Notes: a model not told the origin generated them from the letters alone. DNA of 64,000 bases from Flavobacteriaceae bacterium (GCA_017858055.1 JAFMCA010000002.1:1-64000); one strand, 5' to 3'; counted from the stretch's first letter, positions 34,270-44,332 are shown. Numbers and translations: made by a program.

Positions 34270-34719
34270 ATGAAAATTCAAACAATTGTTAAAATTATAA
34301 GTGCTGTTTTTGGTTTGCTAGGTGTTATATTCCTATTTCGAATCATAGGAGTTGGAGATGAAGAAATCAAAATGGCTGCCAGTATGGGAGACTTTGGAGT
34401 AGTTACTCCTTTAGTTTCACTCTCGATAGTTATTTTGTTAGTAACAGTGGTCATTACCTTGTTATTTTCATTACTTAATTTAGCCTCAAGCGCTCAGAAA
34501 CTTAAAAAATCATTAATCTTTATCGGATGTTTTGCCGTCGTTTTAGGGATTGCTTTTGCTGCCTCTGAAGGTGTTGAAACACCACTAAAAGATGGAGAAG
34601 TACTTTCTGCAAGCGGATCAAGATGGGTTGGCACAGGATTGCGAATGTTTTACATCCTCGCAGCACTCGCTATTCTTTCGATGGTCTTGTCTGGGGCAAA
34701 GAAAATTTTTAACCGATAA
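34270..34719 (+). CDS. Four-segment membrane protein in the exbBD operon
   Basis: A 149-residue integral membrane protein with hydrophobic segments at about 6-26, 48-72, 82-100 and 126-143. It lies between exbB and exbD, 22 bases after the first and three before the second, so it is co-transcribed. I do not recognise a characterised family. A structural or assembly role in the ExbB-ExbD complex is a guess from position. Confidence 0.75.
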   Translation: MKIQTIVKIISAVFGLLGVIFLFRIIGVGDEEIKMAASMGDFGVVTPLVSLSIVILLVTVVITLLFSLLNLASSAQKLKKSLIFIGCFAVVLGIAFAASEGVETPLKDGEVLSASGSRWVGTGLRMFYILAALAILSMVLSGAKKIFNR

Positions 34720-34722
34720 ATT

Positions 34723-35346
34723 ATGGCTAAAAGATCAGCACCAGAAGTAAATGCAGGGTCTATGGCGGATATCGCCTTCTTGCTATTGATTTTCTTCTTG
34801 GTAACTACTACCATTGAGACAGACAGCGGTTTGAACCGTAAATTGCCTCCAATGGAAGACCAAGTAGATCCTCCAATTATTAGACAGAAGAACATTTTTA
34901 CAGTAGTTGTAAATAAAAATGATCAGCTTTTGGTTGAGGAGGAATTGACAGACATCAAAGATTTGCGAGCTTTAGCAGTCGCATTTCTTGATAACGGAGG
35001 TGGAGTAGGAGAAGAAGCTTGTGATTACTGTCAAGGGGCACGAGATGAGTCTTCTTCAGATAACCCTGACAAAGCGATTATCTCATTGAAGAACAACCGT
35101 GAAACGTCGTATAAAGTTTATATAGCGATACAAAATGAATTGGTAGCAGCGTATAATGAGTTGAGAAATCGAGAATTTATGAGACTCTATCCTTCTGTTG
35201 GACTTAATTTTGTTGAAGCAGAAAAGAAATACGATGACCCACGAACTTCTGTAGAAATGAGTGAACAATTAAAACCGAAGTTAGATGTGGTGAAAGCAAT
35301 GTATCCACAAAAACTTTCTGAGGCGGAACCCAGTAGTACAAACTAA
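34723..35346 (+). CDS. exbD: ExbD-type biopolymer transport protein (first copy)
   Basis: A 207-residue protein with a short cytoplasmic N-terminus, one membrane segment and a periplasmic domain. The conserved proton-path Asp16 is in MADIAFLLLIFFLVTTT, and TDSGLNRKLPP follows. A segment near 85-110 with CDYCQ and SSSDNPD is longer than in Escherichia ExbD. It pairs with ExbB upstream and a second, shorter ExbD-type protein downstream. Confidence 0.9.
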   Translation: MAKRSAPEVNAGSMADIAFLLLIFFLVTTTIETDSGLNRKLPPMEDQVDPPIIRQKNIFTVVVNKNDQLLVEEELTDIKDLRALAVAFLDNGGGVGEEACDYCQGARDESSSDNPDKAIISLKNNRETSYKVYIAIQNELVAAYNELRNREFMRLYPSVGLNFVEAEKKYDDPRTSVEMSEQLKPKLDVVKAMYPQKLSEAEPSSTN

Positions 35347-35358
35347 AAAACATCAGTT

Positions 35359-35841
35359 ATGTCAAAATTTAAAAAGAAAAAAGGAGGCGAACTCCCTGCT
35401 ATTTCTACTGCGTCATTACCTGACATTGTTTTTATGTTATTGTTCTTTTTCATGGTTGCGACTGTGATGCGCGACAGCACTTTAATGGTTTTTAACAAAC
35501 TACCTGCTGCCGATCAAGTACAGAAGCTCGATAAAAAGGATCGTGTCATGTATATCTACGCCGGAAAGCCTTCTGCTCGTTATCAAGATAAATACGGAAC
35601 AAGTGCAAAAATTCAATTGAATGATAAATTTGCAACGGTTTCTGAAGTGGGGGCATTCATCCTTGCGGAACGTGCTGCTAAGCGTCAAGAACTCCAAAAC
35701 GTATTGACTACTGCTTTAAAAGTGGACAGTGATACCAAAATGGGATTGGTTCAAGACATTAAGCAAGAACTGCGAAAAGTTAGTGCACTTAAAATCAACT
35801 ATACCACACGTTTAGGAGATTATACTCAAAATATAAATTAG
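35359..35841 (+). CDS. exbD: ExbD-type biopolymer transport protein (second copy)
   Basis: A 160-residue ExbD-like protein with a lysine-rich N-terminus, the membrane segment containing PDIVFMLLFFFMVATVM (Asp22) and a periplasmic domain. It lies 12 bases after the first exbD. Two non-identical ExbD proteins per ExbB are usual in this phylum and may form a mixed complex. A strong terminator follows at 35864. Confidence 0.9.
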   Translation: MSKFKKKKGGELPAISTASLPDIVFMLLFFFMVATVMRDSTLMVFNKLPAADQVQKLDKKDRVMYIYAGKPSARYQDKYGTSAKIQLNDKFATVSEVGAFILAERAAKRQELQNVLTTALKVDSDTKMGLVQDIKQELRKVSALKINYTTRLGDYTQNIN

Positions 35842-35863
35842 TTTTTTAAAATTTTAATGTTCC

Positions 35864-35895
35864 AAAAAAGTGCCTTAGTTAGGCACTTTTTTTTT
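35864..35895 (+). terminator. Rho-independent terminator of the exbB-exbD operon
   Basis: Bases 35864-35875 pair perfectly with 35881-35892 (12 bp, core AGTGCCT/AGGCACT) around a five-base loop, followed by a run of nine T in total. It lies 22 bases after the second exbD stop. Confidence 0.92.
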
Positions 35896-35908
35896 ACTTT
35901 CACTCGTG

Positions 35909-36613
35909 ATGTTTGTATTCAATTTATCATCGCTGTCATCAAAAATGATTTGGAGTTTTAGCCTAGTCCTGATTCCATTTCTTTCGCTATGGTCACAAGA
36001 ATTTGAAGAAGAAACAAAGCCATTTTTCAGAGAGGACCAAATCTATGTAGGCGTTTCTCTGGTTTTGGTTCAAAGTAACCAAGAAGATTTTGATCCCAAG
36101 GGCATATCGAGACAATTTCAATGGGGTTTTGTTCGGGATATTCCCATCTCAGCCACGGGAAAATGGGCGACAGCTGCAGGCCTAGGAATGAGTTTTGAAC
36201 GTTACAATACCAATTTGATTCGTAGTTTGAACAACTCCAATTCAGTGAACTATTCCTTTGCTGGAGAGTCCACAAACCCCTTGTTTTTTTCATTACACTC
36301 TCTGGAGTTTCCTCTCAGTATTCGTTGGAGAAACGCTACGGTAGATGATTTTGCATTTTGGCGAGTTTACGGTGGGGTTTATTTTCGTTGGAATTATCGA
36401 AACAAAATTTTCCAAGAGGATTTGGAAATCACCAACAGTAAGGATTTAAATTCCTTTGGGACAGTTGCCCATTTAAGCTTTGGATACAATACATGGAATT
36501 TTTATTTAGCCTATCATTTGAGCCCTTTCTTTACTAAGACGTCAGTAGACAGTCAAACCCTTCCCTTAGAATTGAATCCGATTAAGATTGGGTTAATTTT
36601 TTACTTTTTGTAA
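35909..36613 (+). CDS. Outer-membrane beta-barrel protein, PorT-like
   Basis: A 234-residue protein with a signal peptide (hydrophobic stretch followed by SLWSQEFEEE) and alternating hydrophobic beta-strand segments ending in an aromatic-rich IGLIFYFL, typical of outer-membrane barrels. Its position after an ExbB-ExbD-ExbD set fits PorT-like proteins of Bacteroidota, but the sequence match is not strong enough for a firm PorT call. The start may be the ATG at 35909 or the one at 35945, which gives a shorter signal peptide. Its stop abuts the convergent rpoN stop. Confidence 0.65.
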   Translation: MFVFNLSSLSSKMIWSFSLVLIPFLSLWSQEFEEETKPFFREDQIYVGVSLVLVQSNQEDFDPKGISRQFQWGFVRDIPISATGKWATAAGLGMSFERYNTNLIRSLNNSNSVNYSFAGESTNPLFFSLHSLEFPLSIRWRNATVDDFAFWRVYGGVYFRWNYRNKIFQEDLEITNSKDLNSFGTVAHLSFGYNTWNFYLAYHLSPFFTKTSVDSQTLPLELNPIKIGLIFYFL

Positions 36614-38056
36614 TTAGAGTTCTTTCCTCAATCGAGCTACGGGAATATCGAGTTGTTCTCTGTATTTTGCAATAGTTCTTCGAGCTACGATATAGCCTTT
36701 CTCCTTCATGAGTTTGGAAAGATACTCATCGGTTAGCGGCTTTTTTTTATTTTCTTCGGCAATGAATTGACTGAGAATGTTTTTAATTTCAATTGAGGAT
36801 ACATCTTCACCCTCCTCGTTTTTAAGCCCTTCAGAGAAAAAAGTTTTGAGAAGTTTGACGCCATAGGGAGTTTCGATATACTTACTGTTGGCTACCCTTG
36901 AAATGGTAGAAATATCCATGTTGACTTTATCGGCTATGTCTTTTAAAATCATAGGCTTCAGTTTACGCTCATCTCCTGTTAAGAAATATTCCATTTGGTG
37001 CTCCACAATAGCATTGATGGTTAGCGTCAGCGTCAAGTGCCGTTGTTGGATAGCATCGATAAACCATTTCGCAGCATCTAATTTTTGTTTGATAAATTGA
37101 ACCGCCTCTTGCTGAGGTTTGCTCTTTTTTTGACTGACTTGATACCCCGCAAGCATCTCCTTATAATCATTTGAAATTTTTAATTGAGGGGTATTTCTTC
37201 GATTCAATTGGACTTCAACTTTACCGTCCTCTAGGGTTAAAATAAAATCAGGGACGACATGTGTGTTTTGGATGGTGGAGGATAAAGCTCCTCCCGGTTT
37301 TGGATTTAGTCGACTAATGAGATCCAATGCTTTTTTTAGCTCTTCTTGAGTGATTCCAATTCGATCTTGAAGTTTGGAATAATGTTTATGGCTGAAATGT
37401 TCAAATTCTTCCGTAATGATTTTTAAAGCGTGAATAACTTCGGGGCGATCTTTTTTCCTTTTTTCAAGTTGAATCTGGAGACATTCCTTTAAATCACGAG
37501 CACCAACTCCTGGAGGATCGAGTGACTGGACAGAGCGGATAACTCGCTCTAACTGATTTTTTTCCACAAAGATGTTTTGGGTAAAAGCAAGATCATCGAT
37601 CAGCTCATTATCTGTTCTTCTTAGGTACCCGCTGTCGTCTATACTGCCAATTAAAAATTCAGCAATTTGCATTTCATCTTCATTTAAGATCAAGTTACCC
37701 ATCTGTTGATGTAGGTATTGATGGAAGCTTATTCCTCCACTTAATGGGACGGTCCGATCCTCATCATCACTGCTGTAGTTGTTGCTGTAAAGTTTGTAGG
37801 AAGGAATTTCATCATCGCTTAAATATTGATCAATATCAATTTCATCAGTCTCTATCTTTGTGCTCTCCTCGTAATCCATTTCTTGATTCTCAGTAGAAAT
37901 GTTTTCCACACCACTTTCCAAGGCAGGATTTTCTCCCATTTCAGCTTCAATCTTCTGTTCAAGATCAAGCGTAGATAACTGAATCAATTTCATCAGCTGA
38001 ATCTGCTGAGGAGACAGTTTCTGTGAGATCTTTATTTGGAGCTGTTGTTTAAGCAT
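36614..38056 (-). CDS. rpoN: RNA polymerase sigma-54 factor
   Basis: A 480-residue sigma-54 protein. The N-terminal activator-responding region contains KISQKLSPQQIQLMKLIQLS and ends in NPALE. An acidic linker at about 55-100 precedes the core-binding region. The DNA-binding part contains DISTISRVANSKYIETPYG and the RpoN box ARRTIAKYRE at about 458-467. It directs transcription from -24/-12 promoters with AAA+ activators, none of which is in this window. Confidence 0.95.
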   Translation of the reverse strand: MLKQQLQIKISQKLSPQQIQLMKLIQLSTLDLEQKIEAEMGENPALESGVENISTENQEMDYEESTKIETDEIDIDQYLSDDEIPSYKLYSNNYSSDDEDRTVPLSGGISFHQYLHQQMGNLILNEDEMQIAEFLIGSIDDSGYLRRTDNELIDDLAFTQNIFVEKNQLERVIRSVQSLDPPGVGARDLKECLQIQLEKRKKDRPEVIHALKIITEEFEHFSHKHYSKLQDRIGITQEELKKALDLISRLNPKPGGALSSTIQNTHVVPDFILTLEDGKVEVQLNRRNTPQLKISNDYKEMLAGYQVSQKKSKPQQEAVQFIKQKLDAAKWFIDAIQQRHLTLTLTINAIVEHQMEYFLTGDERKLKPMILKDIADKVNMDISTISRVANSKYIETPYGVKLLKTFFSEGLKNEEGEDVSSIEIKNILSQFIAEENKKKPLTDEYLSKLMKEKGYIVARRTIAKYREQLDIPVARLRKEL

Positions 38057-38102
38057 GGTTTTATTTTACTTCTATAAAGATAGAGATTTTACCCATTACA
38101 TA

Positions 38103-39536
38103 TTAGAATGCTGCATTTTGAGGAGTTCTTGGAAAGGGAATAACATCACGTATGTTCCCCATTCCAGTTGTAAATTGGACGAGTCGTTCAAAACCAAGTC
38201 CAAAACCGCTGTGATGGACACTTCCGAAGCGTCTGAGATCCAAATACCACCATAATTCTTTGGCATCAATCTGCATTTCTTTGATTCTTTTCTCCAAAAC
38301 ATCCAGCCGTTCTTCTCGCTGAGAGCCCCCTACAATTTCTCCGATGCCAGGAAAAAGAATGTCCATTGCTCGTACCGTTTTTCCATCGTCGTTTCTTCGC
38401 ATGTAAAAAGCCTTTATATCAGCCGGGTAGTCAAAAAGGATTACTGGGCAGTTGAAGTGTTTTTCTACCAAGAAGCGCTCGTGTTCGCTTTGTAAATCTA
38501 CACCCCATTCATTGATAGGGTATTGAAATTTTTTCTTTTTATTGGGGGTTGAATTTCTTAAAATCTCATAGGCTTCAGTATAACTTACCCGTTTAAATTC
38601 GTTGTTGACTACAAATTTTATTTTATCTAATAGATTCAATTCACTTCTCAAGTGTTGTGGTTTTGAACTTTCCTCCTTACTATAGCGATCATCTAAAAAT
38701 TCAAGATCTTTTTGACAATTTTCGAGAGCATACTTCAAAACACTGGTGATGAATTTTTCCGCCAAATCCATATTGTCATTCAAATCGTAAAATGCCATTT
38801 CAGGCTCAATCATCCAAAATTCAGCGAGATGACGTGTAGTGTTTGAATTTTCAGCCCTGAAGGTTGGGCCAAAAGTATAGACCTCTCCTAAACCAAGAGC
38901 ATAGGCTTCTGCTTCTAATTGTCCAGATACGGTAAGGTTGGTTTCTTTTCCAAAAAAATCTTCCTTATAATCGGGCGCTCCATTTTCATCCAGTTTTGGA
39001 TTTTTGGGGTCTAAAGTAGAAACACGAAACATTTCACCAGCTCCTTCTGCATCACTTCCTGTAATGATGGGCGTATTGACATAAACAAAGCCTTCGTTTT
39101 GAAAAAACTGATGCACAGCAAAAGAGAGTGCAGAACGAACCCGCATTACAGCAGAAAAAGTAGCTGTTCGAATACGCAAATGTGCTTTTTCTCGTAAAAA
39201 TTCTAAACTGTGTTTTTTGGGTTGTATAGGATAGCTTTCAGGATCGCAGGCACCTACTAAAAGTAACTCCTCCACCTGAAGCTCCAACTTTTGCCCACTT
39301 CCTTGACTCGCCACCAATTTACCTTTTAATTCCAGCGCTGCACCTGTTGTAATTTGTTTTAGGATACTTTCCTCGATCTTTTCAAAATCAACAACACACT
39401 GTAAATTCTCTAGGGTAGATCCATCGTTTAGAGCAATAAATCGATTTGCTCGGAAGGTTCTTACCCAGCCTTGAACCTTACAGGATTGGTTTTCAGGATT
39501 GAGTTCAAGTATAGCTTTTATCTTTTTTGCGTTCAT
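38103..39536 (-). CDS. asnS: Asparaginyl-tRNA synthetase
   Basis: A 477-residue class IIb aminoacyl-tRNA synthetase. The N-terminal OB-fold begins near residue 17 (CKVQGWVRTFRANRF). Motif 2 is in the TFRAENSNTTRHLAEFWMIEPE region, and motif 3 is in GFGLGFERLVQF near the C-terminus. Charges tRNA-Asn. It lies 46 bases upstream of rpoN on the same strand. A TATCTTTG element at 39637-39644 (minus strand) may be part of its promoter but has no clear -33. Confidence 0.95.
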   Translation of the reverse strand: MNAKKIKAILELNPENQSCKVQGWVRTFRANRFIALNDGSTLENLQCVVDFEKIEESILKQITTGAALELKGKLVASQGSGQKLELQVEELLLVGACDPESYPIQPKKHSLEFLREKAHLRIRTATFSAVMRVRSALSFAVHQFFQNEGFVYVNTPIITGSDAEGAGEMFRVSTLDPKNPKLDENGAPDYKEDFFGKETNLTVSGQLEAEAYALGLGEVYTFGPTFRAENSNTTRHLAEFWMIEPEMAFYDLNDNMDLAEKFITSVLKYALENCQKDLEFLDDRYSKEESSKPQHLRSELNLLDKIKFVVNNEFKRVSYTEAYEILRNSTPNKKKKFQYPINEWGVDLQSEHERFLVEKHFNCPVILFDYPADIKAFYMRRNDDGKTVRAMDILFPGIGEIVGGSQREERLDVLEKRIKEMQIDAKELWWYLDLRRFGSVHHSGFGLGFERLVQFTTGMGNIRDVIPFPRTPQNAAF

Positions 39537-39683
39537 TGTTATTTTTTTTGGACTGAGATTATGGGAATTTATACCCTTTTTTCAATCTAAATTCTATTCA
39601 AAATTAATTGCGATACTGTTCTTCAGTAAGACCTTGCAAAGATAAGTTTATTTCAGAAAAACCGCTACATTCCCTGAGGGCAC

Positions 39684-42056
39684 TTAGTGGTCGAGAATTT
39701 CAATTTTAGGTTTTTTAAGCACTTTATCATTACTTATGGTGTCTTGTAGGGAGATGAGTAGCGAGGGTAATAAAATAAGATTAGCAAGCATCGCCATTAA
39801 AAGTGTTACTGCTACAAGACCTCCAAGAGCCTGAGTCCCCCCAAAATTGGAACTCATAAATACAGAAAAACCAAAAAAGAGGACAATGGAAGTGTAAAAC
39901 ATACTGATTCCTGTTTCACGAAGTGCGGCAAAAACCGCCTTATTTATTTTCCAACCATTAGAGATAAGTTCCTGACGGTATTTTGCTAAAAAGTGTATGG
40001 TATCATCTACAGAAATACCAAAAGCAATACTGAATACAAGTATGGTTGAGGGCTTAAGAGGGATACCCGAAAATCCCATCACTCCAGCAGTAATGACTAA
40101 GGGAAGTAGATTGGGGATTAAGGATATAATGATCATTTTGAAAGAACGAAACAAAAACGCCATAAAAAGGGCAATCAATAAAATGGCAAGACTTAAAGAG
40201 ATGATTAAGTTATTAATCAAGTATTTGGTTCCTTTTAAAAAAAGCAAGGCTTTTCCTGTAATTTCAGCACCATAGCGGTTTTCTGGAAAGATTTTTTTCA
40301 TTGCCGCTCTCAGGTCATCTTCTATAGTTTCCATCCGCTCGGTCTCTATATCTTTCATATAGGTTGTGATTCTTCCAAATTGTCCAGTAGAATCTACATA
40401 GCCGTTAATAAGTAGATTATTTCCTTTAGCATTATTAAGATAGGGATATATAAAGCTGTTTTCTTGAGAGGTAGGCAAGGAATAATAATTTGGATTACCG
40501 TTGTAATAAGCTTGTTTAGCAAATTTGACAGCATTCACAACGGAGAGGGGGGGAGCCAGCTCAGGAATTTCCTCGATAAGAACCTGAAGTTGATCCATCC
40601 GCTGTAAGGTAGCGGGTTTTACTATTCCCTTTTCACGCTTGCTGTCGATCCAGATTTCTATAGGAACAATGCCATTGAAATTCTCGTCAAAAAAACGGAT
40701 ATCTTGAAAAAAATCTGCGGATTTGGGCATGTCCTCGATCAAACTTCCCGAAATTTTAATCTGATAGATTCCAATGATCCCAACAATAAGCCCGATGAGG
40801 GAAACTACAAATACATTGACCCTTTTTTTCCTGACTTTGTTTTCCATCCATTGAACAAATAAATCAATGGTTTTGTTTTTTAAATGTTTGAGGTGTTTCT
40901 TCTTTGGGAGCGACATCAAACTGTATGAGATTGGAATAATGAGAAGGGACAATACAAAAATAGCAAGGATGTTTATCGAAGCAACCACACCAAATTCCTT
41001 AAGAATTTTACTGTTTGTCAAGATAAAAGTTGCAAAACCAGAAGCAGTGGTAAGGTTGGTCATTAAAGTTGCATTGCCCACTTTTACGATAACTCGTTGG
41101 AGGGACTTTGCTTGATTACTGTGTTTAGCAATTTCTTGTTGATATTTGTTGATGAGGAAAATACAGTTTGGGACTCCTATAACAATAATTAATGGGGGGA
41201 TTAATGCTGTAAGCACTGTAATTTCATAACCCAACCATCCCAATATTCCAAAAGCCCACATTACACCAATTGCAACCACAATAAGTGAAATAAAAGTTGC
41301 TCTAAACGACCTGAAAAATAAAAAGAAGATCAATGAGGTGATGAAGGTTGCCCCCAAAACAAAAAGTCCAATTTCATCGACAATATTTTGGGCGTTTAGG
41401 GTTCTGATATAGGGCATGCCCGAGACGTGAACATCTGAAGAGGATTCTTTTTCGAAGGACTCGATTAAGGGAATAAAACGGTCAAAAATAAAATCTTTTC
41501 GTTTGGCAGTATTTACAATATCAGGATTCATATAGATCACTGATCGTAGGGTATTGTTTTCTTTATCAAAAATTAAATTATTGTAAAAAGGAAGTTCTAG
41601 AAATAGCTTTTCTTTAAACTTTGTAATGGATGCCGAATCCTTAGCTGTGCTCAACTGAACTTCTTCTAATCGAAACTCTTGCTTTTTTTCATCCTTGACT
41701 AATTCTTGTAGATTATCTGTTGAAAGAACGAGATTGATTTCTGAAAAGGCGTTTATTTTGCTGTTTAATTCCCGCCATGCATTCCGTTTTGTAGGGGTAA
41801 AAAAGAGACTGTCTTGTACTGCAATTACGATGACATTTCCTTCTTCTCCAAAAGTATTTGTGAAGGATTGGTAAAGGATGTTTTCTGGATGATCGTCTGG
41901 AAGAAGGTTGGCTTCCGTAAAGGTAAATTGCATGTACTTCCATTGGGTAGCCCAAAAAAAAGTCATGCTGAGGATTCCCAAAAGGAGAATTAATCTATTT
42001 CTTAAAATAAGCCTCGCTACAAGGCCCCATATATTCGATTCGTTGTTCTTCTTCAT
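39684..42056 (-). CDS. MMPL/RND-superfamily membrane transporter
   Basis: A 790-residue protein made of two repeats of one membrane segment, a large periplasmic loop and five further membrane segments. The segments LGYEITVLTALIPPLIIVIG and PSTILVFSIAFGISVDDTIHFLAKY are the family's conserved membrane motifs, the second with the DD pair proposed for proton relay. Such two-fold RND proteins export lipids, hopanoids or drugs. No membrane-fusion partner is encoded nearby. It follows frr after a 34-base gap. Confidence 0.88.
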   Translation of the reverse strand: MKKNNESNIWGLVARLILRNRLILLLGILSMTFFWATQWKYMQFTFTEANLLPDDHPENILYQSFTNTFGEEGNVIVIAVQDSLFFTPTKRNAWRELNSKINAFSEINLVLSTDNLQELVKDEKKQEFRLEEVQLSTAKDSASITKFKEKLFLELPFYNNLIFDKENNTLRSVIYMNPDIVNTAKRKDFIFDRFIPLIESFEKESSSDVHVSGMPYIRTLNAQNIVDEIGLFVLGATFITSLIFFLFFRSFRATFISLIVVAIGVMWAFGILGWLGYEITVLTALIPPLIIVIGVPNCIFLINKYQQEIAKHSNQAKSLQRVIVKVGNATLMTNLTTASGFATFILTNSKILKEFGVVASINILAIFVLSLLIIPISYSLMSLPKKKHLKHLKNKTIDLFVQWMENKVRKKRVNVFVVSLIGLIVGIIGIYQIKISGSLIEDMPKSADFFQDIRFFDENFNGIVPIEIWIDSKREKGIVKPATLQRMDQLQVLIEEIPELAPPLSVVNAVKFAKQAYYNGNPNYYSLPTSQENSFIYPYLNNAKGNNLLINGYVDSTGQFGRITTYMKDIETERMETIEDDLRAAMKKIFPENRYGAEITGKALLFLKGTKYLINNLIISLSLAILLIALFMAFLFRSFKMIIISLIPNLLPLVITAGVMGFSGIPLKPSTILVFSIAFGISVDDTIHFLAKYRQELISNGWKINKAVFAALRETGISMFYTSIVLFFGFSVFMSSNFGGTQALGGLVAVTLLMAMLANLILLPSLLISLQDTISNDKVLKKPKIEILDH

Positions 42057-42090
42057 GAAGCCTAGTTAACCAGTGCTGATTAGGTTACCC

Positions 42091-42645
42091 TCAAACGGTT
42101 AAAATTTCTTTTTCTTTTACTTTGAATATTTCATCAACTGTTTTGATGTACTCGTCAGTTAAATTTTGGATGTCAATTTCATAATTCTTTTGTACATCCT
42201 CGGAAGCATCTGATTTTTTTATTTCATTATTTGCTTCTTTGCGAGCAGAACGAATACCGATTTTGGCATGTTCTGCCTCTGCTTTCGCGAGCTTTGCCAA
42301 ATCTCTTCTTCTTTCCTCTGTTAAAACAGGAATATTGATGATGATAGATTCTCCGTTATTCATAGGATTTAAACCCAAATTGGCAATCAATATGGCTTTT
42401 TCTATATCACTAATCAGATTTTTTTCCCATGGCTGAACAGCTAGCGTTCGAGCATCGGGAGTACTAATGTTTGCAACTTGGGAAAGGGGTGTCGGTGTTC
42501 CATAATACTCTACTTTGACTCCTGCTAGCATGATGGGATTCGCTTTTCCAGCGCGGATATTGAGCATTTCTTTTTCTAAATGCGCAATGGCATGATCCAT
42601 ATTTTCCTTAGCGCTATCTACAATAAAGTTCATTTCATCTTCCAT
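42091..42645 (-). CDS. frr: Ribosome recycling factor
   Basis: A 184-residue protein, the usual family length, that splits post-termination ribosomes together with EF-G. Typical segments are NIRAGKANPIMLAGVKVEYY, RTLAVQPWEKN, INIPVLTEERRRDL and the coiled helical domain. It lies nine bases after pyrH, as in most bacteria. Confidence 0.97.
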   Translation of the reverse strand: MEDEMNFIVDSAKENMDHAIAHLEKEMLNIRAGKANPIMLAGVKVEYYGTPTPLSQVANISTPDARTLAVQPWEKNLISDIEKAILIANLGLNPMNNGESIIINIPVLTEERRRDLAKLAKAEAEHAKIGIRSARKEANNEIKKSDASEDVQKNYEIDIQNLTDEYIKTVDEIFKVKEKEILTV

Positions 42646-42654
42646 AACTGTGTT

Positions 42655-43362
42655 TTAAAGATCAACTCGGGTTCCAACATTTTTTCCTTCCAAAACGCGG
42701 TACAAATTATTGGGGGTATTCATATCAAAAACAATAATTGGCAGTTTGTTTTCTTGACTTAAAGTAAAGGCTGTTGTATCCATGATTTTAAGTCCTTTTT
42801 TAAGCACTTCATCAAATGAAAGTTTGTCAAATTTGGTGGCTTTGTCGTTTTTTTCTGGGTCTTCGTTATAGATACCATCTACTCGAGTCCCCTTAAGGAT
42901 CACATCCGCATTGATTTCAATAGCGCGAAGTACTGCCGCAGAGTCGGTTGTGAAATACGGGTTCCCAGTGCCTGATCCAAAAATTACTACTCGACCTTTT
43001 TCAAGATGACGTGTCGCTTTTCTTTTGATGAACGGCTCTGCGATTGCTTCAATTTTGATGGCGGTTTGGAGACGGGTCGGTACATTGTTATTTTCCAAGG
43101 CCCCTTGTAAGGCTAAACCATTGATCACCGTGGCAAGCATTCCCATGTAATCTGCCTGTACTCGGTCCATCCCTTTGCTGGCTCCAGAAATGCCTCTAAA
43201 GATATTTCCCCCTCCGATTACAATCGCTATTTCAACACCTTTATCGAAAACTTTTTTAATTTCTTTGGCGTACGTGTCAATTTTAATGGGGTCTATTCCG
43301 TGAGTTAAATCACCCATGAGTGCTTCGCCACTCAATTTTAAAAGAATTCTTCGATATTTCAT
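42655..43362 (-). CDS. pyrH: UMP kinase
   Basis: A 235-residue amino-acid-kinase-fold enzyme that phosphorylates UMP. Motifs are [17 protein letters not shown] at the start, [10 protein letters not shown] and [17 protein letters not shown]. The ATG at 43362 is chosen because it opens the family's conserved N-terminus. An earlier in-frame ATG would add 24 unrelated residues and cover a -7 promoter element at 43380. Directly upstream of frr. Confidence 0.96.
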   Translation of the reverse strand: MKYRRILLKLSGEALMGDLTHGIDPIKIDTYAKEIKKVFDKGVEIAIVIGGGNIFRGISGASKGMDRVQADYMGMLATVINGLALQGALENNNVPTRLQTAIKIEAIAEPFIKRKATRHLEKGRVVIFGSGTGNPYFTTDSAAVLRAIEINADVILKGTRVDGIYNEDPEKNDKATKFDKLSFDEVLKKGLKIMDTTAFTLSQENKLPIIVFDMNTPNNLYRVLEGKNVGTRVDL

Positions 43363-43379
43363 TGAGAAAAATGTATTAA

Positions 43380-43387
43380 CAAATATA
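43380..43387 (-). promoter_or_regulatory. -7 element TATATTTG upstream of pyrH
   Basis: Read on the minus strand this is an exact match to TAnnTTTG, 17 bases before the pyrH ATG and inside the gap after nadC. No good -33 TTG is present at the usual spacing. Confidence 0.4.
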
Positions 43388-43456
43388 AAAATTAAAGCAG
43401 AATTTGTCAGGCTCCGAAGGAACATTCTGAGCATCTGCCCTGAAAAATAAGTTTAT

Positions 43457-44332
43457 TTAATCTGAAAGAGCCTTCAGACTTAAATCGATACTTTTTGCGT
43501 CGTAGGTCAAGGCACCCATGGATATATAATCCACTCCTGTTTCTGCGACCGCAACAAGATTTTTAACCGTTATATTTCCTGAAGCCTCGGTGGGTTTCTT
43601 TCCTCCTATTTGATGGAGGGCCTGCTTTAATTCGGATTCGCTATGATTGTCTAATAATATCCTGCTTACAAATGAAAATGGAAGGACTTGTTCAATTTCA
43701 TGTGCATTTCTACATTCCACAACAACTTCCAACTTTGTTCTTAACGGTTCTAAATAGCGCTTTGTTTTTTCAAGAGCTTGGGTCATACCTCCACAAAAAT
43801 CAACGTGATTGTCTTTGATCATTAACGCATCAAACAATCCCATTCTGTGGTTCGTGCCTCCACCAATTTCTACCGCCCATTTTTCAGCATACCTGAAGTT
43901 GGGTGTTGTTTTTCGAGTGTCCAAAAGTTTACACGAAGTGTGTTGGATCAGTTGTTGAAGTTCATGAGTCCTCGTTGCTATTCCACTCATTCGCTGCATG
44001 GTATTGAGCACCAAACGTTCGGTGGCTAAAATGGAACGTGTAGAGCCAGCTATAGTAAATGCTTGATCTCCGAGCTCAACCCTAGAACCATCTTCAACGA
44101 AAGGGGTAAAAACAAGTGCGGGATCGTACTGCTTAAAAATATGTTTCGCCAACTGCATTCCAGCAATGATTCCAACTTCTTTTACAAGTAGTACAGCATT
44201 GCTTTTAGAAGCTTCCTCAATACAGGACAGTGAACTGTGATCCCCAGAACCGATATCTTCTTTCAGAGCTTCATCGATAAAGTGCTCAAAGTGATTTTGA
44301 TAACGCTCAAAGTAGTTGTTAGGCATAGTCAT
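43457..44332 (-). CDS. nadC: Nicotinate-nucleotide diphosphorylase (carboxylating)
   Basis: A 291-residue enzyme that converts quinolinate and PRPP to nicotinate mononucleotide. Motifs are EDIGSGDHSS, LNTMQRMSGIAT, LLDTRKTTPNFR, GGGTNHRMGLFDALMIKDNH and EASGNIT. It is the last gene of nadA-nadB-nadC and overlaps the end of nadB by 14 bases. Two possible ATG starts, at 44332 and 44326, differ by two codons. Confidence 0.95.
   Translation of the reverse strand: MTMPNNYFERYQNHFEHFIDEALKEDIGSGDHSSLSCIEEASKSNAVLLVKEVGIIAGMQLAKHIFKQYDPALVFTPFVEDGSRVELGDQAFTIAGSTRSILATERLVLNTMQRMSGIATRTHELQQLIQHTSCKLLDTRKTTPNFRYAEKWAVEIGGGTNHRMGLFDALMIKDNHVDFCGGMTQALEKTKRYLEPLRTKLEVVVECRNAHEIEQVLPFSFVSRILLDNHSESELKQALHQIGGKKPTEASGNITVKNLVAVAETGVDYISMGALTYDAKSIDLSLKALSD

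Noticed and set aside
39637-39644. TATCTTTG on the minus strand upstream of asnS
   Set aside because: It matches the -7 consensus but lies about 100 bases from the start and lacks a -33 box, so it is not listed as a promoter.
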